5,386 nucleotides of DNA from Selenomonas sp. (lineage in GTDB: Bacteria > Bacillota_C > Negativicutes > Selenomonadales > Selenomonadaceae). The notes below the pieces were generated by a model. That model did not search any database. It was not told where the DNA came from and worked only from the letters and a program-made list of their open reading frames with translations. Location of the stretch: assembly GCA_017940705.1 (NCBI GenBank), contig JAGAYB010000266.1:1-5386 (forward strand), given 5' to 3'. The position numbers were made by a program, and so were the translations under genes. Of this stretch, positions 1 through 5,276 are shown in pieces (position 1 is the stretch's first letter; the number at the start of each line of letters is the position of its first letter).

Positions 1-1
1 T

Positions 2-556
2 TATTCCCTTTATACGCACAGTCAGGGAAATCTGCTGGCCACCAGAGCACGGCCGGAGCATTATGAGAAAGTGCTGGAAAAGGTGCCGGAGGCGCAATTT
101 AACGAAATGGCCCGGCTGATTTATCTGGACAGGGACAAGCGTCTCAAGCGGGACGAAAAGCATGAGATACTGATTCTGACGGCTGGGACAAGCGATATGC
201 CGGTGGCGGAGGAAGCGCGGCTCACAGCGTACCTGTTTGGCAACAATGTCAAGGCGTTTTATGACTGCGGCGTGGCAGGCATACACCGGTTGTTTGCGCA
301 TTTGCCGGAGATAAAGCAGGCCAATGTGATTATTGTAATTGCCGGCATGGAGGGCGCTTTGGCCAGTGTGGTGGGCGGCCTTACGGATAAACCGGTCATT
401 GCGGTGCCCACCAGTGTGGGTTATGGTGCGTCTTTTCAGGGAGTGGCGGCGCTGCTGTCCATGCTGAACAGCTGTGCTATGGGCGTGTCGGTTGTAAATA
501 TAGATAATGGCTTTGGCGCTGGCGCTCTGGCCAGTAAGATAAATAAACTGAGGTGA
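2..556 (+). CDS. larB: LarB, pyridinium-3,5-biscarboxylic acid mononucleotide synthase (5' end outside window)
   Basis: Only the last 184 codons are present; the frame is open from base 2, so the true start lies upstream, and the GTG at 71 is internal. LarB carboxylates the pyridinium ring of nicotinic acid adenine dinucleotide and releases AMP, the first step of nickel-pincer nucleotide cofactor synthesis in the cytoplasm. The visible part is the PurE-like domain. It begins ILILTAGTSD and continues through a Rossmann-like VIIVIAGMEGALASVVGG stretch, a PTSVGYG loop, and the C-terminal SCAMGVSVVNIDNGFGAG motif. The Cys at 473-475 sits where LarB proteins carry the cysteine that forms the adduct with the nicotinate ring (family knowledge). 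The stop (554-556) overlaps the larC ribosome binding site, so the two genes should be translationally coupled. An AIR carboxylase (PurE) is less likely because of the C-terminal motif and the larC neighbour. Confidence 0.93.
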   Translation, partial: YSLYTHSQGNLLATRARPEHYEKVLEKVPEAQFNEMARLIYLDRDKRLKRDEKHEILILTAGTSDMPVAEEARLTAYLFGNNVKAFYDCGVAGIHRLFAHLPEIKQANVIIVIAGMEGALASVVGGLTDKPVIAVPTSVGYGASFQGVAALLSMLNSCAMGVSVVNIDNGFGAGALASKINKLR

Positions 557-560
557 CATT

Positions 561-1787
561 ATGCGTGCGATATATTTGGATTGTTTTGCCGGTATCAGCG
601 GCAATATGTTTTTGGGAGCGATGCTGCAGGCCGGTGTGCCCTTGGCCTATCTGCAAAAGGAATTGCAGAAACTGCCCATGGCCGCTGAGTTTTCCCTGCA
701 GGTCAGCGACAAGCTGGAAAACGGAATTTTTGCGCAGTATCTGGAGGTGAAACTGACAGGCCATCACCACCACCGTGAACACCATCACCATGAGCATAAC
801 TATCATCATGAACATACTCACCGCACCATGCAGGATATCCGGGAAATTCTGGAAAAATCAACCCTGTCCATGGCGGTGAAGCAGCAGGCGCTGGCTGTCT
901 TTACGGAAATTGCCCGGGCTGAGGGCAAGGTGCATGACAAGCCGGTGGATGAGGTGGCTTTCCATGAAGTAGGCGCCGTGGATTCTATTGTGGATATTGT
1001 GGGGGCGGCTATCTGCCTTGATTATCTGGAGGTAGAAAAAGTCTTTGCCTCCCAGCTGACGCTGGGCAAAGGTTTTGTTAAATGTGCCCATGGGCTGCTG
1101 CCGGTACCGGCTCCGGCGGTGGCGGAACTGGTAAAGGGCTGGCCGACTGTTCCCGGCAGGGAGGAGAAGGAACTGGTAACGCCTACGGGAGCCGGGATTG
1201 TCAGGGCGCTGGCGACATACAGCGAGGGCATACCGCAGGGCATGGTGACGGAGTGCATAGGTTATGGCGCCGGCAGTCATAAGCTGTCGATTCCCAATGT
1301 CCTGCGCCTGTATGTGGGTGAGTACAATGGGAGCCGGGAAAGCCAGCTGTCCATCATGGAAGCCAATATTGACGATATGAATCCCCAGATTTACGGCTAT
1401 CTTTATGAAAAATTATTGGGCGCAGGGGCTTTGGACGTGTGGACAACGCCGATTTTTATGAAGAAAAACCGCCCGGCGCATAAGCTGTCGGTGTTGGTGG
1501 AGGAAGATAAACGGGGCGCATGCGCGGATATAATTTTTGCCGAAACCACGAGTATCGGCCTGCGGTTTATTCCTGTGATGGAGCGGTTGGAAGCAGCCCG
1601 GCACATTGCCCGGGTGGAGACAAAGTACGGTGTGGTGAGCTGCAAGGTCAGTGCATGGCAGGGAAAACTGTGCAGTGTGTCGCCGGAATATGAAGATTGC
1701 CGGAAACTGGCAGAAGAAAAGCAGGTGCCGTTGAAGGTGGTGCAGCAGGAGGCACTGCGTGTACTGAATGAACGGCTGGGCAATTAG
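561..1787 (+). CDS. larC: LarC, nickel insertion protein for the nickel-pincer cofactor
   Basis: 408 residues, a full-length LarC. The family uses CTP hydrolysis to insert nickel into pyridinium-3,5-bisthiocarboxylic acid mononucleotide, giving the NPN cofactor of LarA. The start is ATG 561, four bases after the larB stop, with AGGTG at 551-555 as ribosome binding site. The N-terminal domain opens with YLDCFAGISGNMFLGAML (about residues 5-22). A histidine-rich segment follows at residues 68-87 (13 His in 20). The FHEVGAVDSIVD motif is at about 134-145. The C-terminal catalytic half begins near residue 264 with MEANIDDMNP and includes TPIFMKKNRPAHKL and ETTSIGLR. In Lactiplantibacillus plantarum the two halves are joined by a programmed ribosomal frameshift (larC1/larC2); here they are in one continuous frame. 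The histidine tract probably stores or delivers nickel (inference). It ends without a clear intrinsic terminator before the next promoter. Confidence 0.95.
   Translation: MRAIYLDCFAGISGNMFLGAMLQAGVPLAYLQKELQKLPMAAEFSLQVSDKLENGIFAQYLEVKLTGHHHHREHHHHEHNYHHEHTHRTMQDIREILEKSTLSMAVKQQALAVFTEIARAEGKVHDKPVDEVAFHEVGAVDSIVDIVGAAICLDYLEVEKVFASQLTLGKGFVKCAHGLLPVPAPAVAELVKGWPTVPGREEKELVTPTGAGIVRALATYSEGIPQGMVTECIGYGAGSHKLSIPNVLRLYVGEYNGSRESQLSIMEANIDDMNPQIYGYLYEKLLGAGALDVWTTPIFMKKNRPAHKLSVLVEEDKRGACADIIFAETTSIGLRFIPVMERLEAARHIARVETKYGVVSCKVSAWQGKLCSVSPEYEDCRKLAEEKQVPLKVVQQEALRVLNERLGN
762..821 (+). other. His-rich metal-binding segment of LarC
   Basis: Codons 68-87 of larC encode two runs of four histidines (68-71 and 74-77) followed by five more spaced His residues with interspersed Glu. 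Both CAT and CAC codons are used, so this is not a simple slipped trinucleotide repeat. Similar tracts occur in other nickel-handling proteins such as HypB and UreE (family knowledge), which suggests nickel binding. Confidence 0.75.
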
Positions 1788-1842
1788 AAGTTTGCAGCTA
1801 TATGATAAGGCGCGTGGAGGCTGAGGTATATTTTTGTCGTGA

Positions 1843-1896
1843 TTCAAATTGCGCAACAGATGTGCTACAATAAGCATAGGGGAGGTGTAGGCAATG
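1843..1896 (+). promoter_or_regulatory. Extended -10 promoter and ribosome binding site of the toxin-antitoxin pair
   Basis: A TACAAT -10 box at 1866-1871 is preceded by the extended-10 dinucleotide TG (1863-1864). A weak -35 candidate, TTCAAA (1843-1848), lies 17 bases upstream. An 8-base palindrome, TTGCGCAA (1849-1856), sits in the spacer and could be an operator, though this is speculative. The ribosome binding site GGGGAGGTG (1879-1887) lies 6 bases before ATG 1894. No terminator is visible between larC and this promoter, so read-through from larC is also possible. Confidence 0.6.
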
Positions 1897-2447
1897 TGTA
1901 AAGTTCAAGATGTTGCGGACTTTTTTGTTGATTCAGCTCTCAATGACCCTGACGACAATATGACCAATTTGCGAGTCAACAAGTTGTTATTTTTGCACAG
2001 GGCTGGAGTCTGGCAAGGCGCAATGGGAAACCTCTTTTTAATGATGACTTTTTTGCGTGGGACTTAGGGCCGGTGATTCCTGAGGTTTATCATAGATTTA
2101 AGGTGGCCGGCAGGAATAAAATACAAGATGTGGACAATGAGAACTATGATGAAAACTTTTCAGAAGAAGAAGCGCAGTTGCTGATTGATGTACTGAGGGT
2201 TTATTCAAAATACTCTACTGGTGGCTTGGTGGATATGACGCATAGAAGCGGTACGCCGTGGAGCAAGGTCTATGAAGCCAATGCGAACAATGTGATACCG
2301 AAAAAAGATATTCAGGCGTATTTTGAGTCATTACCTGTTTTGGAAAGTTTTTCCATGCCTGTGTTATCGGAAGCGGATTTTATCGGTCACAAGGATGAAG
2401 TAACTGGCAATTATGTTCTTCCGGAGGATTGGGCTGATGGGCGATAA
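1894..2447 (+). pseudogene. Panacea (SocA-like, DUF4065) antitoxin, frameshifted
   Basis: Read with one frame change, this encodes about 184 residues of a Panacea/SocA-like domain protein, the antitoxin partner of many unrelated toxins (family knowledge). The first frame, from ATG 1894, gives MCKVQDVADFFVDSA through to NLRVNKLLF, the usual N-terminus, then drifts into non-family sequence and stops at 2065-2067. The family pattern resumes in the -1 frame with AQGWSLARRNGKPLFNDDF (from 1995) and AWDLGPVIPEVY, ending at TAA 2445-2447. Adding one T to the five-T run at 1990-1994 restores the expected KLLFFAQGW join. The break is therefore a single-base deletion, or a sequencing error in a homopolymer. 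Programmed frameshifting is a weak third option. The C-terminal tail (SEADFIGHKDEVTG) probably contacts the toxin. The last 11 bases overlap the toxin gene. Confidence 0.85.
2073..2447 (+). CDS. C-terminal fragment of the Panacea antitoxin
   Basis: This is the intact downstream reading frame of the broken antitoxin, openable from GTG 2073 (124 residues, starting at the IPEVY motif). Without the frame repair it lacks the N-terminal KLLFFAQGW and AWDLGP core, and no good ribosome binding site precedes it, so it is unlikely to be made as a functional protein on its own. An automated annotation would probably list this piece as a separate gene. Confidence 0.5.
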   Translation: MIPEVYHRFKVAGRNKIQDVDNENYDENFSEEEAQLLIDVLRVYSKYSTGGLVDMTHRSGTPWSKVYEANANNVIPKKDIQAYFESLPVLESFSMPVLSEADFIGHKDEVTGNYVLPEDWADGR

Positions 2448-2745
2448 GAACATAAAGCCATACGACCTGTGGTTTGCAAGTGTTGCCTATGAAGATGACC
2501 CATCCAAGACCGATGACAGGCCTGTCTTGGTCATTGATGAAAAACGGGGCATTTATGCTGCATTAAAGATTACGAGAACTCCGCCAAGAGAAAGTTTTTG
2601 GGGTGAGTATCGCGTGCAAAAGTGGCGGCAGGCCGGATTGTCTGACCCGTCAAACATAAGAATCTCAAAATTTTTGCGCTTGGAACAAAAAGATTTCCGC
2701 CGCAAGATAGGAACCTTGCGAATAGTGGATATAGCAGGTGTGTAA
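2437..2745 (+). CDS. PemK/MazF-like endoribonuclease toxin
   Basis: 102 residues. I recognise it as PemK/MazF-like from the N-terminal YDLWFASVAYEDDPSK, then RPVLVID (residues 28-34) and LKITRTPPR (43-51), which correspond to the family's conserved Arg and Thr positions around the active site. The C-terminal half includes WRQAGLSDPSNIRISKFLRL, common in the PemK-like branch found beside SocA-like partners (recalled, not searched). Such toxins usually cleave RNA and halt growth until neutralised by the antitoxin. ATG 2437 is chosen over ATG 2413 because GGAGGA (2423-2428) lies 8 bases upstream of it and the extra eight residues match nothing. The start lies inside the antitoxin gene (11-base overlap), typical of coupled toxin-antitoxin pairs. 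The frame is intact while the antitoxin frame is broken. Family assignment is fairly sure; activity is not shown. Confidence 0.75.
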   Translation: MGDKNIKPYDLWFASVAYEDDPSKTDDRPVLVIDEKRGIYAALKITRTPPRESFWGEYRVQKWRQAGLSDPSNIRISKFLRLEQKDFRRKIGTLRIVDIAGV

Positions 2746-2812
2746 AATTATATCGACAGACTATATAGGAATACATTATGAAGGAATGCAAGATTCTTTG
2801 AGGTATTAAGGG

Positions 2813-2863
2813 ACCCGGTGATTGATGTTTTTTTAGAGAATCATCAATCACCGGGTTGTTTTT
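2813..2863 (+). terminator. Intrinsic terminator of the toxin-antitoxin module
   Basis: A perfect 15-bp stem, ACCCGGTGATTGATG (2813-2827) with its exact complement at 2842-2856, encloses a 14-base loop and is followed by TGTTTTT (2857-2863). It lies 67 bases after the toxin stop. The T-run follows only the right arm, so it acts on the + strand. It separates the toxin-antitoxin transcript from the flagellin promoter. Confidence 0.9.
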
Positions 2864-2909
2864 ATCGTATTTTACATTGTAGTGATAAGTTAAAGCAGGA
2901 AAAATGGGG

Positions 2910-2938
2910 CTTAATTTTCATCATGAAACAACGATATA
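2910..2938 (+). promoter_or_regulatory. Sigma-28 (FliA/SigD)-type flagellin promoter
   Basis: CTTAA at 2910-2914, a 16-base spacer, then ACGATATA at 2931-2938. This closely matches the SigD/FliA consensus (CTAAA, 15-16 bases, CCGATATA), with one mismatch in each element. Transcription would start near 2945, giving a leader of about 50 bases to ATG 2995 or about 135 bases to ATG 3079. A sigma-28 promoter is what one expects in front of a late-class flagellin gene, independently of the coding evidence. Confidence 0.65.
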
Positions 2939-2979
2939 TACATAAGAGGTTTTTTCGGTGAAAATACATCTTTGTTTGC

Positions 2980-2997
2980 AAGGAGGCCAAACTTATG
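2980..2997 (+). promoter_or_regulatory. Strong upstream ribosome binding site with ATG 2995
   Basis: AAGGAGG (2980-2986) lies 8 bases before ATG 2995, which opens the same frame as flagellin and would add 28 residues (MMMKYPSIGQCSVIHKQ...) before the family-like start at 3079. The extension resembles no flagellin N-terminus I know. This ribosome binding site is better than the one used for ATG 3079 (AGGGGGAA, 3066-3073, 5-base spacing), so which start is used is unsettled. Confidence 0.55.
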
Positions 2998-3078
2998 ATG
3001 ATGAAGTATCCCTCCATAGGACAATGTTCCGTGATACATAAACAAACAGAACTTCATTCTTGTTTAGGGGGAAGTCTG

Positions 3079-3729
3079 ATGGTTATGAACATAATGAACA
3101 ATACTGGTGTCATGTTGACACTGGGGCAGCTGAATAAGAATATTAGTAAAGTCGGTAAAGATTTGCAAAAAGTTTCTTCGGGCATGAAACTAAATAGTGC
3201 CGGGGATGATGCTTCCGGCTATGCCATTAGCGAGAAAATGCGAGTGCGAATCCGCTCGCTCGATCAGGACGAGATGAACGTGCAGAACGGAGCGTCGCTC
3301 CTAAAGGTTGCTTCCGGCGCCATTGACAGCATAATGGATGAGCTGCGCGGCCTAAAGGAGTTGGCTCTTAATTCAGCGAATGACACGAATACCGAGCTCG
3401 ACCGAGCGACGCTGCAAAAGGAGTTTGACCATCGCCGCGCGAACATTGAGGACATAGCTACCGGCACAACGTACAACGGAAAGATTTTGCTCGATGGGCG
3501 ATATGGAAGAAGGCCAATTTCCATCACGACCACCACGACAACGGTAGGCAGCTCATCAGGGATAAGACCGACTGCCACCAACACACCCCAGCCATATACT
3601 ATGGTCTGCACAGGCGTGGCGGAGCCGACGGGCGTGGCGACGTATACCGTGAGCGGCAATACCGTCACAATAACATCTGATGGCGTATATAATATATCAA
3701 CTGCCGATAACAATAATAAATATAAGTGA
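3079..3729 (+). CDS. Flagellin N-terminal fragment (D0/D1 and start of the variable domain)
   Basis: 216 residues up to the premature TGA at 3727-3729; 244 residues if ATG 2995 is used. It contains the complete N-terminal conserved helices, the DQDEMNVQNGASLLKVASGAI stretch typical of Selenomonas-type flagellins (recalled), a six-Thr linker and the first strands of the variable domain (YTVSGNTVTITSDGVYNIS). Without the C-terminal helices it could be exported but should not polymerise. Confidence 0.8.
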   Translation: MVMNIMNNTGVMLTLGQLNKNISKVGKDLQKVSSGMKLNSAGDDASGYAISEKMRVRIRSLDQDEMNVQNGASLLKVASGAIDSIMDELRGLKELALNSANDTNTELDRATLQKEFDHRRANIEDIATGTTYNGKILLDGRYGRRPISITTTTTTVGSSSGIRPTATNTPQPYTMVCTGVAEPTGVATYTVSGNTVTITSDGVYNISTADNNNKYK

Positions 3730-3955
3730 TTCTTACTTTGACGTTGAAACTGGTACAGGTGCGGGCATCGGCAGCGGAGAGCATGGGCACGTTGGAAATA
3801 TTACCATAACGAACAGCAACACGGATAACGTAAAGAGCATGCAAGCGGAGGATATTGGCAAGGGGGTAAACGGTACTTGCGGTACAGTGTCAATCAATGA
3901 ATCATCATCCGGCGCTGGAAGTGAAACGATAACAACAACCACTACAACCACGACG
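3526..3955 (+). repeat. Variable flagellin insert bounded by poly-Thr linkers, with two GIGxG repeats
   Basis: Six Thr codons (3526-3543, first frame) and eight Thr codons (3932-3955, second frame) bracket a low-complexity, Gly/Asn/Thr-rich insert between the conserved flagellin arms. Inside it, GAGIGSGEHGHVGNITITNS begins at 3758 and AEDIGKGVNGTCGTVSINES begins at 3845, a spacing of 29 residues, sharing the pattern xxxIGxGxxGxxGxxxIxxS. Such repeats suggest a beta-solenoid-like surface domain (inference). The Thr linkers are possible O-glycosylation sites. Confidence 0.65.
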
Positions 3956-4492
3956 GAAAAATTAGTAGGCGATCCTCTCAAAATACACCATGGCACAAAA
4001 GCAAATGAGGCTCTCAATGTCTACATTAACGACATGAGAACTTGTGCTCTGAAGAGTGAGATACTTGACAGGGAAGGCAAAATAATTGACACCGATGACA
4101 TCGCGTATCTCGAAACTCTCAAAGGCGACGTGAAAGCATATAGAGCATACAAGGATGTGTTAAAAGAGGCAAACGGCAAGTCGCTTGATGATGCGAGCAT
4201 CAAGACTAACCGCGATGCGAACGTGGCAATACGCATAATCGAGGGCGCGATTGACTACGCTCTTGACGAGGCGACGACCGTGGGCGCGTATATATCGCGG
4301 CTTGACTATACGAAGTCTAACATTGTGACGGCAAAGGAGAACACGCAATTAAGCGAATCCACCATACGCGACGCGGACCTGGCAAAGGAGATGGCGGAGT
4401 ACACTAAGGGGAATGTTCTGGCGCAAGCCTCCCAATCTATGCTGGCACAGGCAAACCAAACATCTGCCAGCGTACTGTCACTTTTGCAGTAG
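3680..4492 (+). CDS. Flagellin C-terminal fragment (rest of the variable domain and C-terminal D1/D0)
   Basis: The downstream flagellin frame, openable from ATG 3680 (270 residues). Family-like sequence starts near INISDSYFDVETG, after about a dozen out-of-frame residues. The fragment carries the second half of the variable insert, an eight-Thr linker, the conserved HHGTKANEALNVYINDMRT segment and the C-terminal helices ending in SVLSLLQ. No ribosome binding site precedes ATG 3680, and a flagellin lacking its N-terminus cannot be exported as a filament subunit, so independent function is unlikely. Confidence 0.75.
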   Translation: MAYIIYQLPITIINISDSYFDVETGTGAGIGSGEHGHVGNITITNSNTDNVKSMQAEDIGKGVNGTCGTVSINESSSGAGSETITTTTTTTTEKLVGDPLKIHHGTKANEALNVYINDMRTCALKSEILDREGKIIDTDDIAYLETLKGDVKAYRAYKDVLKEANGKSLDDASIKTNRDANVAIRIIEGAIDYALDEATTVGAYISRLDYTKSNIVTAKENTQLSESTIRDADLAKEMAEYTKGNVLAQASQSMLAQANQTSASVLSLLQ

Positions 4493-4598
4493 GAGAAAGC
4501 CAGGAAGAAAATTTAGCAGCCTGCCGTCCTTTGGTTTGAACTTGTAAACTTGTCTGGTGCCGTTTAGGCTTACATCTATGTACGAAGGTATGCCATTA

Positions 4599-4653
4599 TG
4601 TTAAAATGTGGACAAGAGAAGATTGTAGTACCTTAGAAGATGGGAGGGATTAG
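4599..4653 (+). promoter_or_regulatory. Extended -10 promoter candidate and ribosome binding site of the DUF4160/DUF2442 pair
   Basis: TG at 4599-4600, one base, then TAAAAT at 4602-4607 forms an extended -10 element; no good -35 box lies 17 bases upstream. GGGAGGGA (4642-4649) is the ribosome binding site, 4 bases before ATG 4654. The rest of the flagellin-to-DUF4160 gap (4493-4598) holds no gene or terminator that I can see. Confidence 0.4.
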
Positions 4654-4920
4654 ATGCCAGAGTTGAGCCGGTTTGGTGGTATGGTCATCTATATGTTATT
4701 TTATGATGTAGGCCAGCACAACAAACCGCATGTGCATGTTTATTACGGAGAATATGAGGCAGTAGTAGCTATTGATGGAGAATTATTGGCAGGGGCTTTG
4801 CCACGGAAACAACTAAAAATCGTGACGGGCTGGTTAGCGTACAATGAAGAGAAGGCGTACAAGGCATGGAATTTAGCTGTTCGTGGTGAGCATTTTGATA
4901 AAATTCCACCCATGGAATGA
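4654..4920 (+). CDS. DUF4160 domain protein
   Basis: 88 residues, recognised as DUF4160 from MPELSRFGGMVIYMLFYD at the start, then PHVHVYYGEYEAVVAIDGE (residues 24-42) and LPRKQLKIVTGWLAYNEEKAYKAWNLA. The length is normal for the family. No signal peptide or membrane segment is present, so it is probably cytoplasmic. The function is unknown; the conserved His pair (PHVHV) could bind metal or nucleic acid, but that is a guess. The ribosome binding site of the next gene overlaps this stop, so the two are co-translated. Adjacent DUF4160 and DUF2442 genes recur in many bacteria and look like a small two-gene module, possibly toxin-antitoxin-like (inference). Base composition is more A/T-rich than larBC. 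Confidence 0.85.
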   Translation: MPELSRFGGMVIYMLFYDVGQHNKPHVHVYYGEYEAVVAIDGELLAGALPRKQLKIVTGWLAYNEEKAYKAWNLAVRGEHFDKIPPME

Positions 4921-4929
4921 GGTGATGAT

Positions 4930-5223
4930 GTGTACGTGAAAGATGATATTTGTTATGCTGGTAGTTTGGCAGAGAATATAAAGGTAACAGAGGCAAAGCC
5001 ATTGCGTGGTGGCATATTGTTAGTCACTTTTTCCACTGGTGAGCGGAGGTTATTTGATACTACGCTGCTTAAAGGTGCAGCATTTAAGCCTTTGGCTGAT
5101 GAAAGTGTGTTTAATCAGCCAGTGATATTTCATGGAGCTATTACATGGAAAAATGGTGAGATAGATATTGCACCAGAGAAAGTTTATCTGGATAGCTATG
5201 TGTATGATGATGTGGCGATATAA
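4930..5223 (+). CDS. DUF2442 domain protein
   Basis: 97 residues from a GTG start at 4930. GTG is the only reasonable start: ATG 4925 and ATG 4928 are in a frame that stops within five codons, and this frame has the upstream gene's TGA region just before it. GAGGTGA (4919-4925), overlapping the DUF4160 stop, serves as ribosome binding site with short spacing. The DUF2442 pattern is clear: IKVTEAKPLRGGILLVTFSTGE, then RLFDTTLL, FKPLADESVFNQ, and the C-terminal ITWKNGEIDIAPEKVYLDS. The family is of unknown function and often accompanies DUF4160. It ends at 5223 with no separate terminator other than the hairpin in front of rpiB. Confidence 0.85.
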   Translation: MYVKDDICYAGSLAENIKVTEAKPLRGGILLVTFSTGERRLFDTTLLKGAAFKPLADESVFNQPVIFHGAITWKNGEIDIAPEKVYLDSYVYDDVAI

Positions 5224-5247
5224 ATCACTAACTTTGTGCAGGTTAGG

Positions 5248-5276
5248 TTGACAAATAAAATACCTCTCGTTACAAT
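5248..5276 (+). promoter_or_regulatory. Consensus sigma-A promoter of rpiB
   Basis: TTGACA (5248-5253), a 17-base spacer and TACAAT (5271-5276): a perfect -35 box, ideal spacing and a one-mismatch -10 box. The predicted start is near 5283, giving a leader of about 34 bases that contains the rpiB ribosome binding site but not the left arm of the hairpin at 5262-5309. Confidence 0.85.

Larger units (their letters stand above)
3079..4492 (+). pseudogene. fliC: Flagellin with a frameshift in the variable central domain
   Basis: With one extra base removed, the region encodes about 470 residues of flagellin, the secreted filament subunit. Start 3079 gives MVMNIMNNTGVMLTLGQLNKN, matching flagellin D0. 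It is followed by the SSGMKLNSAGDDASGYAI signature (about residues 33-50) and the N-terminal D1 helices, to TYNGKILLDG. A variable centre follows, between poly-Thr linkers at 3526-3543 and 3932-3955. The C-terminal D1/D0 helices include NVYINDMRT, TQLSESTIRDADLAKEMAEYT and the terminal ASVLSLLQ. The N-terminal frame stops at 3727-3729. The C-terminal frame is open only from 3674, so the shift (one base gained, or two lost) lies in 3674-3729, most likely in the A/T-rich stretch 3708-3728. As written, neither half can form a filament. A sequencing error would restore an intact gene. No other flagellar gene and no terminator after 4492 are visible. Confidence 0.88.

Noticed and set aside
477..821. 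Reverse-strand open frame of 114 codons across the larB/larC junction
   Set aside because: It is antisense to well-conserved larB and larC sequence; its Met/Val-rich start is the reverse reading of the His tract.
1849..1856. TTGCGCAA palindrome as an autoregulatory operator
   Set aside because: Eight bases and a single copy; kept only as a remark in the promoter entry because chance occurrence is likely.
858..1877. Several overlapping reverse-strand and +1 open frames inside larC
   Set aside because: All lie within larC, lack ribosome binding sites and show no family resemblance. They are by-products of its higher G+C content.
1987..1997. Programmed -1 frameshift (A-UUU-UUG) joining the antitoxin halves
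   Set aside because: The P-site re-pairing would be poor (Phe tRNA on AUU) and I see no obvious downstream stimulator. A lost T is simpler, so this is kept only as an alternative.
2778..2801. Short + strand frame MKECKIL between the toxin and the terminator
   Set aside because: Seven codons only, with no ribosome binding site; not supportable as a peptide gene.
2570..2851. Reverse-strand open frame of 93 codons over the toxin end and terminator
   Set aside because: It would start inside the terminator stem and run antisense to the toxin; there is no ribosome binding site or recognisable domain.
3264..4348. Reverse-strand open frames opposite flagellin, rich in Val runs
   Set aside because: The Val runs are the reverse reading of the poly-Thr codons; they are antisense shadows of a conserved gene.
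4493..4600. Possible terminator after flagellin
   Set aside because: No stem with a following T-run was found; only weak partial repeats around 4537-4556.
4769..5002. Reverse-strand open frame of 77 codons opposite the DUF4160/DUF2442 junction
   Set aside because: It is antisense to two recognisable domain genes and has no ribosome binding site or family match.
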